Of a DNA stretch of 64,000 nt, positions 9,180-20,582 are shown piece by piece. The translations under genes and the position numbers were made by a program. The stretch spans positions 1 to 64,000 of the forward strand of contig JAJQHZ010000050.1 in the NCBI GenBank assembly GCA_021199475.1, in the 5' to 3' direction. The notes beneath the pieces are model-generated. The model was not told the DNA's origin and searched no databases. It saw nothing but the letters and a program-made list of their open reading frames with translations. The stretch is from Lachnospiraceae bacterium (GTDB taxonomy: Bacteria > Bacillota > Clostridia > Lachnospirales > Lachnospiraceae). How positions within the stretch are numbered: the first letter of the stretch is position 1; every line of letters begins with the position of its first letter.

Positions 9180-9420
9180 AAAAGTATGGATTGAAATTGT
9201 TATTTTCTCTATTGTCAATTTATTTATATCATAGAATTCGGAGGTCGGATAATCCATTCGTGCAAAATATCTATCCATTCGTGCTGTCATCGCAATTATT
9301 TTCGCCCGACAGGGCCATTTTTCCCTTGATCGGGAAGGCGGCAGCTTGTCGGCTCCTGCTCTCCCGCGCTGGCTGCGTCCGACTTCAGCCGGAAAATTTC
9401 CTTACGCAGTCCTGCAAAAT

Positions 9421-9450
9421 CGGATAGGGGGAGTTCTCTCACCCTATCCG
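9421..9450. repeat. Short palindromic element, copy 1
   Basis: CGGATAGGGGGAGTTCTCTCACCCTATCCG; second copy at 23876-23904. Confidence 0.6.
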
Positions 9451-9503
9451 CTGTGCCAGGCGCGAGCAGCGAAGCTGTTAATTTCCTCTCGCGTCTGTGT
9501 ACA

Positions 9504-9544
9504 TAAAAACAGCCCTCCATGATCACGTTCCCATGGAAGGCTGT
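9504..9544 (-). terminator. Intrinsic terminator of gdhA
   Basis: ACAGCC-TCCATG / CATGGA-GGCTGT stem followed on the minus strand by TTTTTATG. Confidence 0.8.
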
Positions 9545-9571
9545 CTTTTCATTTCATCATGCCTGAATTCT

Positions 9572-11176
<1,605 letters not shown>

Positions 11177-11206
11177 TAAAATACCCGCGGCAGACGCCAC
11201 GGGTAT
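11177..11206 (-). terminator. Intrinsic terminator downstream of htrA-like gene
   Basis: ATACCCG ... CGGGTAT inverted repeat followed on the minus strand by TTTTACTG. Confidence 0.65.
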
Positions 11207-11450
11207 CCTTTATGCCAGCCTCACCATACAGAATCATGGAATCGTTCCTCAAACAATGGCCCGGCCTCGTCCCTGATCCGCCCTACGAATCGGGACATGT
11301 ATTGCTCCGTCGCACACATGCTTTTTTATTATACACGCATACATTTTGTTTTGCAATCAGTTTTCACCGGTATTCAGGCCATTTTCGAATCATTTTCGAC
11401 TGTTTTTTCGGCTTTGTATCGTATTAATTTTCTCTTTTTGCCGGAAATAC

Positions 11451-12776
11451 TTAATTATTTCCGCCGCGTCCGCCCTGCTCTGCTCTTTCCGCTTCTTCCG
11501 CTTCCTCCGAAACGTCCTGATAATCCGACAGCAGTCCGAGCGTCAGGTCAATGGTCTCCTCCACGTACTCACCATTTGACTGATAGCTTACCACAATCGA
11601 GACGGTCTCTCCTCCCGCATAGTAAGCAAGCAGATTCTTCAGATCCGTCATGGAGCTTACGCTCGTGCTGTCAAACTTCGTGATAATATATCCTGCCTGC
11701 AGGCCTGCCGCAGCCGCCGGACTGTCCTCAGCCACCTCCGTGATATAGATACCTTCCGGAATCCCGTATACGCTGGACATCTCAGAGGAAACCTCCTGAC
11801 CGGTGATGCCGATATACGCACTCTCCTCGTCGCTGACCGTCTCCGTTCTGGTCTGCTTATTCATCAGATCCTCGATGATCGATACAACATCCGAAATCGG
11901 AATCGCATAGCCCATGCCTTCCACGCCGGTATCCGCAGCCTTCGCGGAGTTAATGCCAACCACGCGGCCATTCATATCCAGAAGCGGGCCGCCGCTGTTG
12001 CCTGCGTTGATCGCGGCATCCGTCTGAATCATCTCCGCCGTATAGGTATCCAGCTCAATCGTCCGGTTCAGCGCACTGACAATACCGGTCGTCACGGACT
12101 GTCCATATCCAAGCGCATTGCCAATAGCCACGACCTGCTCGCCGAGCTGAAGCTCATCCGAATTGCCGATCTCCGCAATCGCGATCTCCGACATCGTCTC
12201 ATCGGAAATATCCTCCAGCTGCACCGCTACCACCGCGATATCAATCGAAGCATCCGTGCCTTTGATAACCGCCTCGACCGCTTCCGCATCTTCCTCATCA
12301 TCGCTGATAAATCCAACCGAAAGATCCGTCGCATCCTCGACTACATGATAGTTCGTCAGAATCAAAAGCTCTGTATCGTTCTGGCCGATGATAATACCGG
12401 AGCCAACACTCACGCTCTCGTAAGTCGTTGTGCCGCCCTCATCACCATAGCCATATCCAAAATAGTAGCCATAATAGCCATACATATCCTCAAGCTCCGT
12501 CACGGATGTGTTTGTAATTGTCACCACAGACGGAAGTGCTTTCGCCGCCACCTCCGCAACGGTCAGCGTCGATGAAGAGTCATCAGACGAGCTCTCCTCT
12601 GTCACGCTGTCATCGGACACGGTCGTCAGCAGCGTCGCGCTCGCCTCCGTCTCAGACTCCGCCGCAAAAGAGGTCGCCACTTCTGTATCCTTCGATGTAA
12701 AACCGGTCAGCCCCGCAATCGTTCCTGCCGTCAAAACTCCTGCCAATGCAAAAGAAATCATATTTTTGTTCTTCAT
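11451..12776 (-). CDS. htrA: HtrA/DegP-like trypsin-type serine protease with PDZ domain
   Basis: 'LILTNYHVVEDA', 'IDIAVVAV', 'QTDAAINAGNSGGPLLDMNGRVVGINSAKA', C-terminal PDZ. Confidence 0.93.
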   Translation of the reverse strand: MKNKNMISFALAGVLTAGTIAGLTGFTSKDTEVATSFAAESETEASATLLTTVSDDSVTEESSSDDSSSTLTVAEVAAKALPSVVTITNTSVTELEDMYGYYGYYFGYGYGDEGGTTTYESVSVGSGIIIGQNDTELLILTNYHVVEDATDLSVGFISDDEEDAEAVEAVIKGTDASIDIAVVAVQLEDISDETMSEIAIAEIGNSDELQLGEQVVAIGNALGYGQSVTTGIVSALNRTIELDTYTAEMIQTDAAINAGNSGGPLLDMNGRVVGINSAKAADTGVEGMGYAIPISDVVSIIEDLMNKQTRTETVSDEESAYIGITGQEVSSEMSSVYGIPEGIYITEVAEDSPAAAAGLQAGYIITKFDSTSVSSMTDLKNLLAYYAGGETVSIVVSYQSNGEYVEETIDLTLGLLSDYQDVSEEAEEAERAEQGGRGGNN

Positions 12777-13001
12777 AAATAACCCCTCTTTTCGTTTTGT
12801 TTTTTCTTGTTTTGTTTATTAGTCATTTTGGTTTTATACTGTAATCTGCCGCGGCGTTCACGACCCTGAAAAGCCATCCCGCCCGGAACATTTACGATGG
12901 TTGTAGTATAATTTCCCGGTTTGACCGATTTGTGTAAAATATGTGGTTGTTATATGACAGATTTGTGTCTTTTTTGTGAACGCATAGTGCGCCATGTGTA
13001 T

Positions 13002-14381
13002 TCACTGATATAGTGCCTCTCCATCCAGACAGATACAATCATCACTATGGTCTGCCTCAAAACCATTGATGGAAATAAAGCCGATTTTTCCGACCTTGAT
13101 CCCTTTTATTCCGGCCACCTGCCTGGCTTCCTCCTGCATCTGTTTCCGGGTAACAGGAGTCGCAAGATACTTGACTTCATATACATCGAAGACCTCTTTC
13201 CTCTGCAGAACCACATCAAACTCGCCATGAGTCCTGGTTTTGGCGTCATCATAATAAAAAGTCCCAATATTCAGCACACCCTTAAGTTTGCGACTTTGAA
13301 CCTGAATGGAAAACCAGGTGCGGCAAATGTCCTCAAAACGATGAGAAATGAAAGTCACCAGTGAAGGCTCGATATATTCTTCATAGAAGGCTTCTGCTCC
13401 CAACATCTGCAACGCACTCTTATTGTTGTAAACATAAGCATAAAAAAACCTTAAAAGATTATCGGTAATCTCATATCGGGTCTTTCGGTTGTCGTTCGGC
13501 TTATTGATGGGTGCAGTTTTTGATACCAGTTCCATGTTAAGCAGAGTTTTCATTTGCTTACTGAGCAAACCATTTGATGTCATACCCAGCTTTTCTTCAA
13601 TCTCCGTATACTTCTTTTTGCCGTTCGCAATGGCGAACAGAATTCGCTCCATATTGCTGCCAACAGAAAGATCGGACAGCAGCAGATTATCTGCATAATG
13701 ATAGACAGCGCTGGACGGATTGAGGATCGTGTGTACCACATTTTCTTTCAAAGAAGCAGAAGGCATCAGCAGCTCGTTGATATACGGGGAACCGCCAAAA
13801 ACAGCATACATCCCAACCTTGTCGTAAGGACTTTTCTCCGGATAAAATGCCGAGACTGTCCTATAGTCCAGCTCTTTCAGACAAATGACTGTCGTGAATC
13901 TGCCATAAAGCGCATTGTTTTCCTCCAACAGGTCTTTCATCATGCCCACATGGGAGCCGGAAATAAACAGCCGGATATTGGTAAGGTTATTATCTATAAT
14001 ACTCTGAAACAAAGAATCAACTGTCTCTGCTTCCGTGAACTGTTTAAGATAAGGATACTCGTCAAAGATGATATTCAGCGTTTCAGGCAATGTATTCAAA
14101 TAAAAAAACACATCCAGAAAGCTGTTGAATGACATGACTACGGGCAGTACTTTCATGCGCACGAGCACAGCCACAAAACCATCAATGTTATCCTTCATAG
14201 GCGCTTTCAGGCACTCATAATACACGGTCTTATCCGAGTGGTCTTTCAGTGCGTGTGTAAGCAGTGTTGTTTTTCCAATTTTACGCTTGCCATAGATCAT
14301 CATGCTTCCCTTTGGCTGATTAAGTATCTCCTGTATCAAAGCAAGCTCTTTCTCACGGCCAATAAACATAGGGCACCTCAT
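13002..14381 (-). CDS. ATP-binding protein (archaeal-type AAA ATPase plus DUF234-like C-terminus)
   Basis: 'MFIGREKELALIQEIL', Walker A 'YGKRKIGKTTLL', 'LNIIFDEYPYL', C-terminal 'GEFDVVLQRKEVFDVYEVKY'. Confidence 0.85.
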   Translation of the reverse strand: MRCPMFIGREKELALIQEILNQPKGSMMIYGKRKIGKTTLLTHALKDHSDKTVYYECLKAPMKDNIDGFVAVLVRMKVLPVVMSFNSFLDVFFYLNTLPETLNIIFDEYPYLKQFTEAETVDSLFQSIIDNNLTNIRLFISGSHVGMMKDLLEENNALYGRFTTVICLKELDYRTVSAFYPEKSPYDKVGMYAVFGGSPYINELLMPSASLKENVVHTILNPSSAVYHYADNLLLSDLSVGSNMERILFAIANGKKKYTEIEEKLGMTSNGLLSKQMKTLLNMELVSKTAPINKPNDNRKTRYEITDNLLRFFYAYVYNNKSALQMLGAEAFYEEYIEPSLVTFISHRFEDICRTWFSIQVQSRKLKGVLNIGTFYYDDAKTRTHGEFDVVLQRKEVFDVYEVKYLATPVTRKQMQEEARQVAGIKGIKVGKIGFISINGFEADHSDDCICLDGEALYQ

Positions 14382-14544
14382 TTACTGAATATTTTTTCAC
14401 TGAATATAGATTCAGTATATCAGATAACACACGAATTGTCCAGCAATTTACAGTTTATATGCTTCATTTTAAAGCTCTTTTGGAATTCTTATTTTCTGCA
14501 TCCATGGAGTAAAGCGCCATAGCAAAGTTCCGTCCGAAAATACC

Positions 14545-15723
14545 TTACCCGCGCGCCATCCGGTAGATCTCTTCTACATCCGCAGCTGTAAGCTTTTTCA
14601 TCACGCCGACGGTTCGGCGGCCGAAGAAGCTGCATTTCTCCGCCATCTCCTGAATCTGCGCCTCCGTCGGATTGATTCCCAGCTCCTTCAGATTCGTCGG
14701 CATCCCCACGCTCCGATAGAAGTCTTCCATTTTCTCTATACCTGCAAGTGCAAGCGCTTCTACGCTCCCGTCTTCCTTCAAGCCAAAGATCTGCTCTGCA
14801 AATCGGGCAAAGCGCTCCGGATGCTCCCGGTAAACGTATCGTGCCCAGCTTCCCCAGATGGCTGCGAGCCCTGCTCCATGCGCCACATCAAACATACCGC
14901 CCAGCTCGTGCTCGATCTGATGCGAAGCCCAGTCCCCGCCGCCGGTTCCGCAGCCGGTCAGACCATTATGGGAAAGGCTGCTCGCCCACATCACTTCTGC
15001 ACGGGCATTATAATCCGACGGATTCTGTTTGAGGATCCTCGCGTTCCTCATCACCGTTCGAATCAGTGCCTCACTGATGCCGTCCGTCAGCTCCATGTTA
15101 TCGCTGAGATTGAAATAGCGCTCCATCGTGTGCATCATGATGTCCACACAGCCGCTCTGTGTTTGATAATCGGGAAGCGTGTAGGTCAGCTCCGGGTCCA
15201 TGACCGCGAACCGGCACCGGCAGTAATTGCTGCTATACCCGCGCTTGATCCATCCATCCTCGTTAGTAATTACCGAAGAATCGCTCATCTCGCTTCCGGC
15301 CGCCGCAATTGTCAGCACCGCTCCCAGAGGCGCACAGCCCGCAGCCTTCCTTTTTCTGTCGTAAAAGTCCCAGACATCGCCCTCGTTCGCCAGGCCATAC
15401 CCGATCGCCTTGGTGGAGTCAATGACACTGCCGCCTCCTACCGCCAGCAGAAAATCCACGTTTTCTTCCTGACACAGACGGATTCCCTCCCGCACCTTTG
15501 ACAGCCTCGGGTTCGGCACTACGCCGCCCAGCAGAACATAAGAAAGGCCTGCCGCATCCAGGGAGCGACAAATCACATCCAGCAGCCCCGACCGCACAAC
15601 ACTTCCTCCGCCATAATGGACCAGAACCTTATGTCCTCCCTGTTCCTTCACCAACGCTCCGGTTTGTTCCTCGGCGCCTCTTCCAAATACTACCTTCGTC
15701 GGTGTAAAATACTCAAAATTCAT
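14545..15723 (-). CDS. Iron-containing alcohol dehydrogenase (butanol-dehydrogenase-like)
   Basis: 'NFEYFTPTKVVFGRG', 'AVGGGSVIDSTKAI', 'HQIEHELGGMFDVAHGAGLAAIWGSWARYV'. Start at MNFEYF. Confidence 0.93.
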   Translation of the reverse strand: MNFEYFTPTKVVFGRGAEEQTGALVKEQGGHKVLVHYGGGSVVRSGLLDVICRSLDAAGLSYVLLGGVVPNPRLSKVREGIRLCQEENVDFLLAVGGGSVIDSTKAIGYGLANEGDVWDFYDRKRKAAGCAPLGAVLTIAAAGSEMSDSSVITNEDGWIKRGYSSNYCRCRFAVMDPELTYTLPDYQTQSGCVDIMMHTMERYFNLSDNMELTDGISEALIRTVMRNARILKQNPSDYNARAEVMWASSLSHNGLTGCGTGGGDWASHQIEHELGGMFDVAHGAGLAAIWGSWARYVYREHPERFARFAEQIFGLKEDGSVEALALAGIEKMEDFYRSVGMPTNLKELGINPTEAQIQEMAEKCSFFGRRTVGVMKKLTAADVEEIYRMARG

Positions 15724-15814
15724 ATTGTCCTCTCCTTCTTCTCTTATCCTGCCTCGTTCTTCGATGCAGGACGCAAGCCGCGCCATTACGCATCTGCGCA
15801 ATTTACATAGCGCG

Positions 15815-16310
15815 GCTCTATTCCTCTTTTTCCTTCGCCCGTCGAATCAGACAGTCCTTTCCGAGGAATGCTGCGCCATAGCAGAGTACCGTTCGGTATC
15901 CTTCGATTCGCAGATTTCTCGCGTACTGCATCCGTTCGATCTGGTCGAGCGCCTCCTCGCATTCGCTCTCTAAAGTAGCATTCTTCTTTATGGAGAGCCA
16001 TTTGACTTCGACTTCCAGGACATCCCGAGCAGCATTCGGATGACATTCAGCATCTCCTCATAATAGCCGTTGTCGCTTGCTTTCGCGAGGGGAACGTCGT
16101 ACTCGTCCACCAGCAGGATTACTTCCTTCCCATAGTGAGCATGCTCATCGCCAGCGTCTTTCCAAACCGCCGCGGACGCGTAATCAGGTTCACCTTGAAG
16201 GGAACATCCAGCATCTCGCTGATCAAATGAGTTTTGTCTATATAGTAGCAGTGGTCCTTACGCACCTGTTCAAAAAGATCAATGCCATATGGCAGTGGAA
16301 TCATTGTCAT
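15815..16310 (-). pseudogene. Internally deleted AAA-ATPase-like / PD-(D/E)XK gene remnant
   Basis: Ordered fragments: 'PLPYGIDLFEQVRKDHCYYIDKTHLISEML...LITRPRRFGKTLAMSML', 'VILLVDEYDVPLAKASDNGYYEEMLNVIRMLL', and C-terminal 'RNLRIEGYRTVLCYGAAFLGKDCLIRRAKEKEE', with frame disruptions. Confidence 0.8.
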
Positions 16311-16546
16311 GCATCGTCACCCCTTCCGTACGAAGCTATCGTTTTTGCTATAATATGATACTAGCATACAAAGCCATTATTTGCAAGATATACATTTGTA
16401 CGTAATACCGCATTTTTATAATTTTGCGTTACTCGTTTTTCTCGCGCCCCGCAGCGGGATGCATGGCACGGGTGTGACATGTAACATATTTTTCACGTAC
16501 ACACTCTCACCCGAGGAACCACTTTACTAAGAATTCCGGTTAAAAA

Positions 16547-16575
16547 GAGCGAATCCGAATGTTTCAGATTCGCTC
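16547..16575. terminator. Terminator-like hairpin
   Basis: GAGCGAATC ... GATTCGCTC with T-runs on both strands. Confidence 0.75.
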
Positions 16576-16681
16576 CTGTTTTTTATAGTGGCAACGGTTA
16601 TTGCATTGTTAAACTGTTTTTATACACAAGAATAAAACGGAAAAGCTTCCTATACCGGAATCGTTATTCACCGAACCATCG

Positions 16682-17842
16682 TCAGCCTTTATACACTCCA
16701 TATTTGGATTTGACGGATGCACCGGATCCGATGCTGACCTTGCCTCCATCTAGCTGGTAAGAATAGCCTTTGGAAGCAGTAAATTTCCCACCGCTCACTT
16801 TGATCGTACTCTTCTGTGCAATCAGCATGGGATATTTCTTTGTGGTCTTAAACGTGCCGCCGGAAATATTCACTTTTCCGGAGCCTCCCATGCGGACAAG
16901 GGTTCCGCCGGATGTGAATGTACCTCCGCTGATGCTAACAGTTCCTTTGCTGTACGAAAGAATCACCGAAGAATAAGAATTCTTTCCTGATAATTTGAAG
17001 GAACCTTTTTTAATCTTCACCTTCGCTTTTTCCGTAACCAGAATTAGTGCATACGATGCCGTTGTCTTAAATGTAGTCTTTCCACTTATAACCGTTGACG
17101 AGGAATCCGCCGCAGACAGAACCGCGCATTTCGCAGAAAAAGTGCCGCCTTTTATCGTCAGCTTTCCTTTCTTTATGTTGACAAGCTGCCCCTGCTCATC
17201 GAATCCATCATAGGTACATTTAAATGTGCCGCTGCTGATGGTTGTGGTACCGGAATTGGTAAGAATACGGCAGGTCGGCGTGGTAAAGGTTCCTTTTGAA
17301 ATCTTCAGCGTACCGGTATTTGTAAAAATAGCCTTTGCATAATAATACAAGTCATTCGTACCATCCTCAAGTGCCAGCGCTGTCTCCGCAATATTGAACG
17401 TACCACCGCTGACGGTCAGCTTCCCGGCATTCGTCGTCATTCCCGTATAAGTACCGCTTGTAATCTTTACTGTCGCTGCCGAAGCAATTTTCAAAATGCT
17501 GTCGGTCGAGTTGCTGATCGTGCCATTTTTTACCGTAACTGTCCCATTCTTTATATGGAGATATGCATTGGAACCTGTAAACTGCAAAGTATGTCCATTC
17601 AAATCCAACGTAAAGCTGATGCCGGAACGGTTGACCGATACCACTTCCGCATACGCCAGATCCTCCTGCAGCACAATTGTCTCGCCGCTTTGTACTGCAG
17701 CAACCGCAGCCTCAAGCGAAGCATAGCCCGTCTCTCCGATCTGTGCTGCCGTGCCCGCATCGGCCATCGATACCGTGCCATACAGCACAGCAATCACCAT
17801 AGACAACAAAAACGGAAGTAGCATTTTTTTGATTCTTCTCAT
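16682..17842 (-). CDS. Secreted right-handed beta-helix-like protein
   Basis: Signal peptide; repeated 'xVTISGGTFxxxx'-type coils ('KLTVSGGTFNIAE', 'TVSISGGTFTSGG', 'KVNISGGTFKTTK'). Confidence 0.75.
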   Translation of the reverse strand: MRRIKKMLLPFLLSMVIAVLYGTVSMADAGTAAQIGETGYASLEAAVAAVQSGETIVLQEDLAYAEVVSVNRSGISFTLDLNGHTLQFTGSNAYLHIKNGTVTVKNGTISNSTDSILKIASAATVKITSGTYTGMTTNAGKLTVSGGTFNIAETALALEDGTNDLYYYAKAIFTNTGTLKISKGTFTTPTCRILTNSGTTTISSGTFKCTYDGFDEQGQLVNIKKGKLTIKGGTFSAKCAVLSAADSSSTVISGKTTFKTTASYALILVTEKAKVKIKKGSFKLSGKNSYSSVILSYSKGTVSISGGTFTSGGTLVRMGGSGKVNISGGTFKTTKKYPMLIAQKSTIKVSGGKFTASKGYSYQLDGGKVSIGSGASVKSKYGVYKG

Positions 17843-17934
17843 ACGAAAAACCTCCCTTTAAAATTTTTATATGTACCTGGCTGCAGGCGCATATTTAAAT
17901 AAAGCATTGCCCTTTTTGCCAACTCTGACTGTGT

Positions 17935-18025
17935 TTTAATACACAATGTTTATGCCAGTAACTTTTTTGGTTCCATGCTTTTGATCTGACGGATGCGCCG
18001 AGACCGACGCTGACCTTGCCCATAT
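17935..18025 (-). pseudogene. C-terminal remnant of a second beta-helix paralogue
   Basis: Minus strand reads 'GKVSVGLGASVRSK', matching the C-terminus 'GGKVSIGSGASVKSKYGVYKG' of the adjacent intact gene. Confidence 0.6.
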
Positions 18026-18040
18026 TTGCTACTTACTGAA

Positions 18041-19294
18041 TTATCCGTAAATACATTTCGAATGATCTTTTTTGCATGTTGGCAGGCCAGATGTATTCCA
18101 GTCCATTCCTGTCAGCGTTTTATAGGTTTTTGCGCTTACCAGGAAAAAGCCTCCCTGTGCGTCAAGAATATACCATTTCTCGCCGACCTTTACTTCATTC
18201 CACTGATGACTTGGATTTGCTGAAGATGAATTCGCATGAACATAATAGCATTTGATTCCGATTCCATCACAGAGCGCTTTCATTGCTCTGGCGTACCCGG
18301 AGCACTGCGCTTCTCCGTAGATCAGCGCACCCCAGGCGGTGTTTGCTCCGTTGTATTGCCAACCATTCCATGCATAGCCGCAGGTCGCACGAAGATAGTT
18401 ATAGGCCGCCAGCACCTTTTGGTAGTCTGACATCCCACTTTTGATATAATTATCCTTAAACCCTTGCACAGCACGCCGCACCTCCATTAGCTCGGATGAG
18501 CTAAGTGAAGATCCATAAACGGAACCTGTTGAATAAGAACCGGATACGGTCGGATTTTTCACTTTCACAGAAAGGGAACTGCTGTAACTGCCGGCATATT
18601 TTTTTGAACCCAATTTGCGGTACGCGCGGATACGATAATAATATTTCTTATTTCGTTTTACCGTTTTGTCTGTATAAGAAGTTTTCCCAGTAACGGTTTT
18701 TATTCTTTTCCATGAACCACCGGATACTTTGCGATAAACATAATATCCCTGTGCTCCGGATACGCTATTCCATTTTAACATAACCGATGATGCCGAAGCT
18801 GTATAACAGGCCGTAAAATTGACCTGCGCAATCTCGGTAACCGCAGAAACAACATCCGCTCCCTCGCCATCGTTGTCTGTCGTCTCATATGCCACTTTGT
18901 AATAATATCTCTTATGGAATGACAGACCGGAATCGTATATTCGATATTCATTTTTCGCTTCATCCATATAGCAGGTAAGCTTTCCGTTTATCCCCGAAAG
19001 GCTTTTTACTGTATCAGACTCAATGGTTAACCAATGTCCATAGTATTCAATTGTATCAATCAGCTCAAAAGGGCCATCCTCTGATGTGGCTCTATACACA
19101 TTTAAGGTCTCTTTATCTTCCGGTGCCTCTATACGCAGACAGATCCGATTGTAATCCACACTATAGCACTCAAGAACATTAACTTTATCGGAATCCTCTT
19201 CCGCTTTCGGATAGACTGCCAGGCTCAGCCCCACACAAATAATTGCAAAGAGCAGCCGATAAATTACATTCCTACATTTTCTCTTCGTATTCAT
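18041..19294 (-). CDS. Secreted protein with FnIII-like and transglutaminase-like domains
   Basis: 'GYYVYRKVSGGSWKRIKTVTGKTSYTDKTVKRNKKYYYRIRAY'; transglutaminase-core Cys/His/Asp in 'GEAQCSGYARAMKALCDGIGI', 'NPSHQWNEVKVGEKWYILDA'. Confidence 0.85.
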   Translation of the reverse strand: MNTKRKCRNVIYRLLFAIICVGLSLAVYPKAEEDSDKVNVLECYSVDYNRICLRIEAPEDKETLNVYRATSEDGPFELIDTIEYYGHWLTIESDTVKSLSGINGKLTCYMDEAKNEYRIYDSGLSFHKRYYYKVAYETTDNDGEGADVVSAVTEIAQVNFTACYTASASSVMLKWNSVSGAQGYYVYRKVSGGSWKRIKTVTGKTSYTDKTVKRNKKYYYRIRAYRKLGSKKYAGSYSSSLSVKVKNPTVSGSYSTGSVYGSSLSSSELMEVRRAVQGFKDNYIKSGMSDYQKVLAAYNYLRATCGYAWNGWQYNGANTAWGALIYGEAQCSGYARAMKALCDGIGIKCYYVHANSSSANPSHQWNEVKVGEKWYILDAQGGFFLVSAKTYKTLTGMDWNTSGLPTCKKDHSKCIYG

Positions 19295-19312
19295 ATGCTC
19301 TCCTTCTTGCCT

Positions 19313-19351
19313 GAAAAATCATCCAACCAGAGCTCCGATATCTGGTTGGAT
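19313..19351 (-). terminator. Terminator-like hairpin downstream of the Ig-like gene
   Basis: ATCCAACCAGA ... TCTGGTTGGAT 11-bp perfect stem, followed on the minus strand by ATTTTTC. Confidence 0.7.
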
Positions 19352-19381
19352 GTCATTGTGAAACTGTCTCAGCAGCAAACC

Positions 19382-20095
19382 CTACTTAAAGTTAATTGTA
19401 ATTGTCTCTTCCTGCCCTGTGCTGTCATTGACAGCTGTGCAGATGATGAAAAATCCTGCCCCGCCTTTTACCGATACCTTTTTGCCATTTTTAAAACTAT
19501 CTGATTTCGCCCAGCCTTTTCGTGCGTACTCCAGATATGCTCCTGTACTGACAGAAACATCACCATTCGATTTCACATTGGTATGTTCGCTCTCCTTCAC
19601 GCTCCATCCCTCTGCAAGGGTAAACATGACCTTTACCTTCTTATTGGCAAACTTGGAATATTTCACGTTTGTCGTCGCCGCTTTATCAAACTTTGATCCT
19701 GCGATCGTTGTGCTTCCGATGGCAACCGATGATACCGGGTTCTGATATTTGACTACGGTCACTTTGATCTTGTAGGTTCTGCCGCCTGTTTTGAAGGATA
19801 CCGTAGCAGTGCCCGCTTTCTTCGCAGTAAGATAAACGGAAGTTCCGCTCTTCGAAATCTTTACAACCTTTGAATTGCTGCTCTTCATGTTCTTTATAGA
19901 ATTAGGAGAATAAACCAAATACTGTTTGTTCAGAGAGCCTCCGTACCACTGGACATCTTTTTTCGATGAATACAATGTCATCGTGAGTTCCGATGGAACA
20001 TCCAGCTTGGTACTGGCTGCCTGAGCAGGGATTACGCTTTGCAGCATAAGGAATACCATCATAAGGCTAATGATTCTTTTCCACATACGTTTCAT
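19382..20095 (-). CDS. Secreted Ig-like (BIG2-type) domain protein
   Basis: Signal peptide 'MKRMWKRIISLMMVFLMLQSVIPAQA'; 'SSNSKVVKISKSGTSVYLTAKKAGTATVSFKTGGRTYKIKVTV'. Confidence 0.75.
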   Translation of the reverse strand: MKRMWKRIISLMMVFLMLQSVIPAQAASTKLDVPSELTMTLYSSKKDVQWYGGSLNKQYLVYSPNSIKNMKSSNSKVVKISKSGTSVYLTAKKAGTATVSFKTGGRTYKIKVTVVKYQNPVSSVAIGSTTIAGSKFDKAATTNVKYSKFANKKVKVMFTLAEGWSVKESEHTNVKSNGDVSVSTGAYLEYARKGWAKSDSFKNGKKVSVKGGAGFFIICTAVNDSTGQEETITINFK

Positions 20096-20165
20096 AATGC
20101 ATCGCTCCTTTTTTGTGTATTTTGTCTATAATAATGTACCCCCCCTGTAATTTTTGTCAATCATT

Positions 20166-20315
20166 TTTTAGTCCTTTATGAGTTTTTCCTTCGCCTGTCG
20201 AATCAAACATTCCTTTCCGAGAAATGCTGCGCCGTAGCAGAGTACCGTCCGGTATCCTTCGATCCGCAGATTTCTCGCGTACTGCATCCGCTCGATCTGG
20301 CCGAACGCCTCCTCA
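20166..20315 (-). pseudogene. C-terminal fragment of an AAA-ATPase-like/PD-(D/E)XK protein (second copy)
   Basis: Nucleotide near-identity to 15830-15960 (ttcgcc.gtcgaatca.aca.tcctttccgag.aatgctgcgcc.tagcagagtaccgt.cggtatccttcgat.cgcagatttctcgcgtactgcatccg). Confidence 0.8.
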
Positions 20316-20582
20316 TTACTCATTATGATGCAAAGCACCTGACTTTGCCAAAATCAACAAAGCTTACACAGAAAAACATTGGCCTGCAGGCGTTTACAGG
20401 AGCCGGAAAATCGAACTGTTCCAAACTGAAAATAACGGTTCCAGCAAAAAAGCATCCGGCAGGGCTCAATTCCCTGCCGGATGACATCATTTTGAAACAG
20501 TTTCAATAATTCATTCTGCCTTTTCGTGCATATTCCGGATAAAAGTCTTTCGATACGAAACAATTATTGTGAACTACCGTGA

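Noticed and set aside
20354-20563. 69-aa minus-strand ORF downstream of trpB2
   Set aside because: No recognisable motif and no clear ribosome-binding site; likely spurious.
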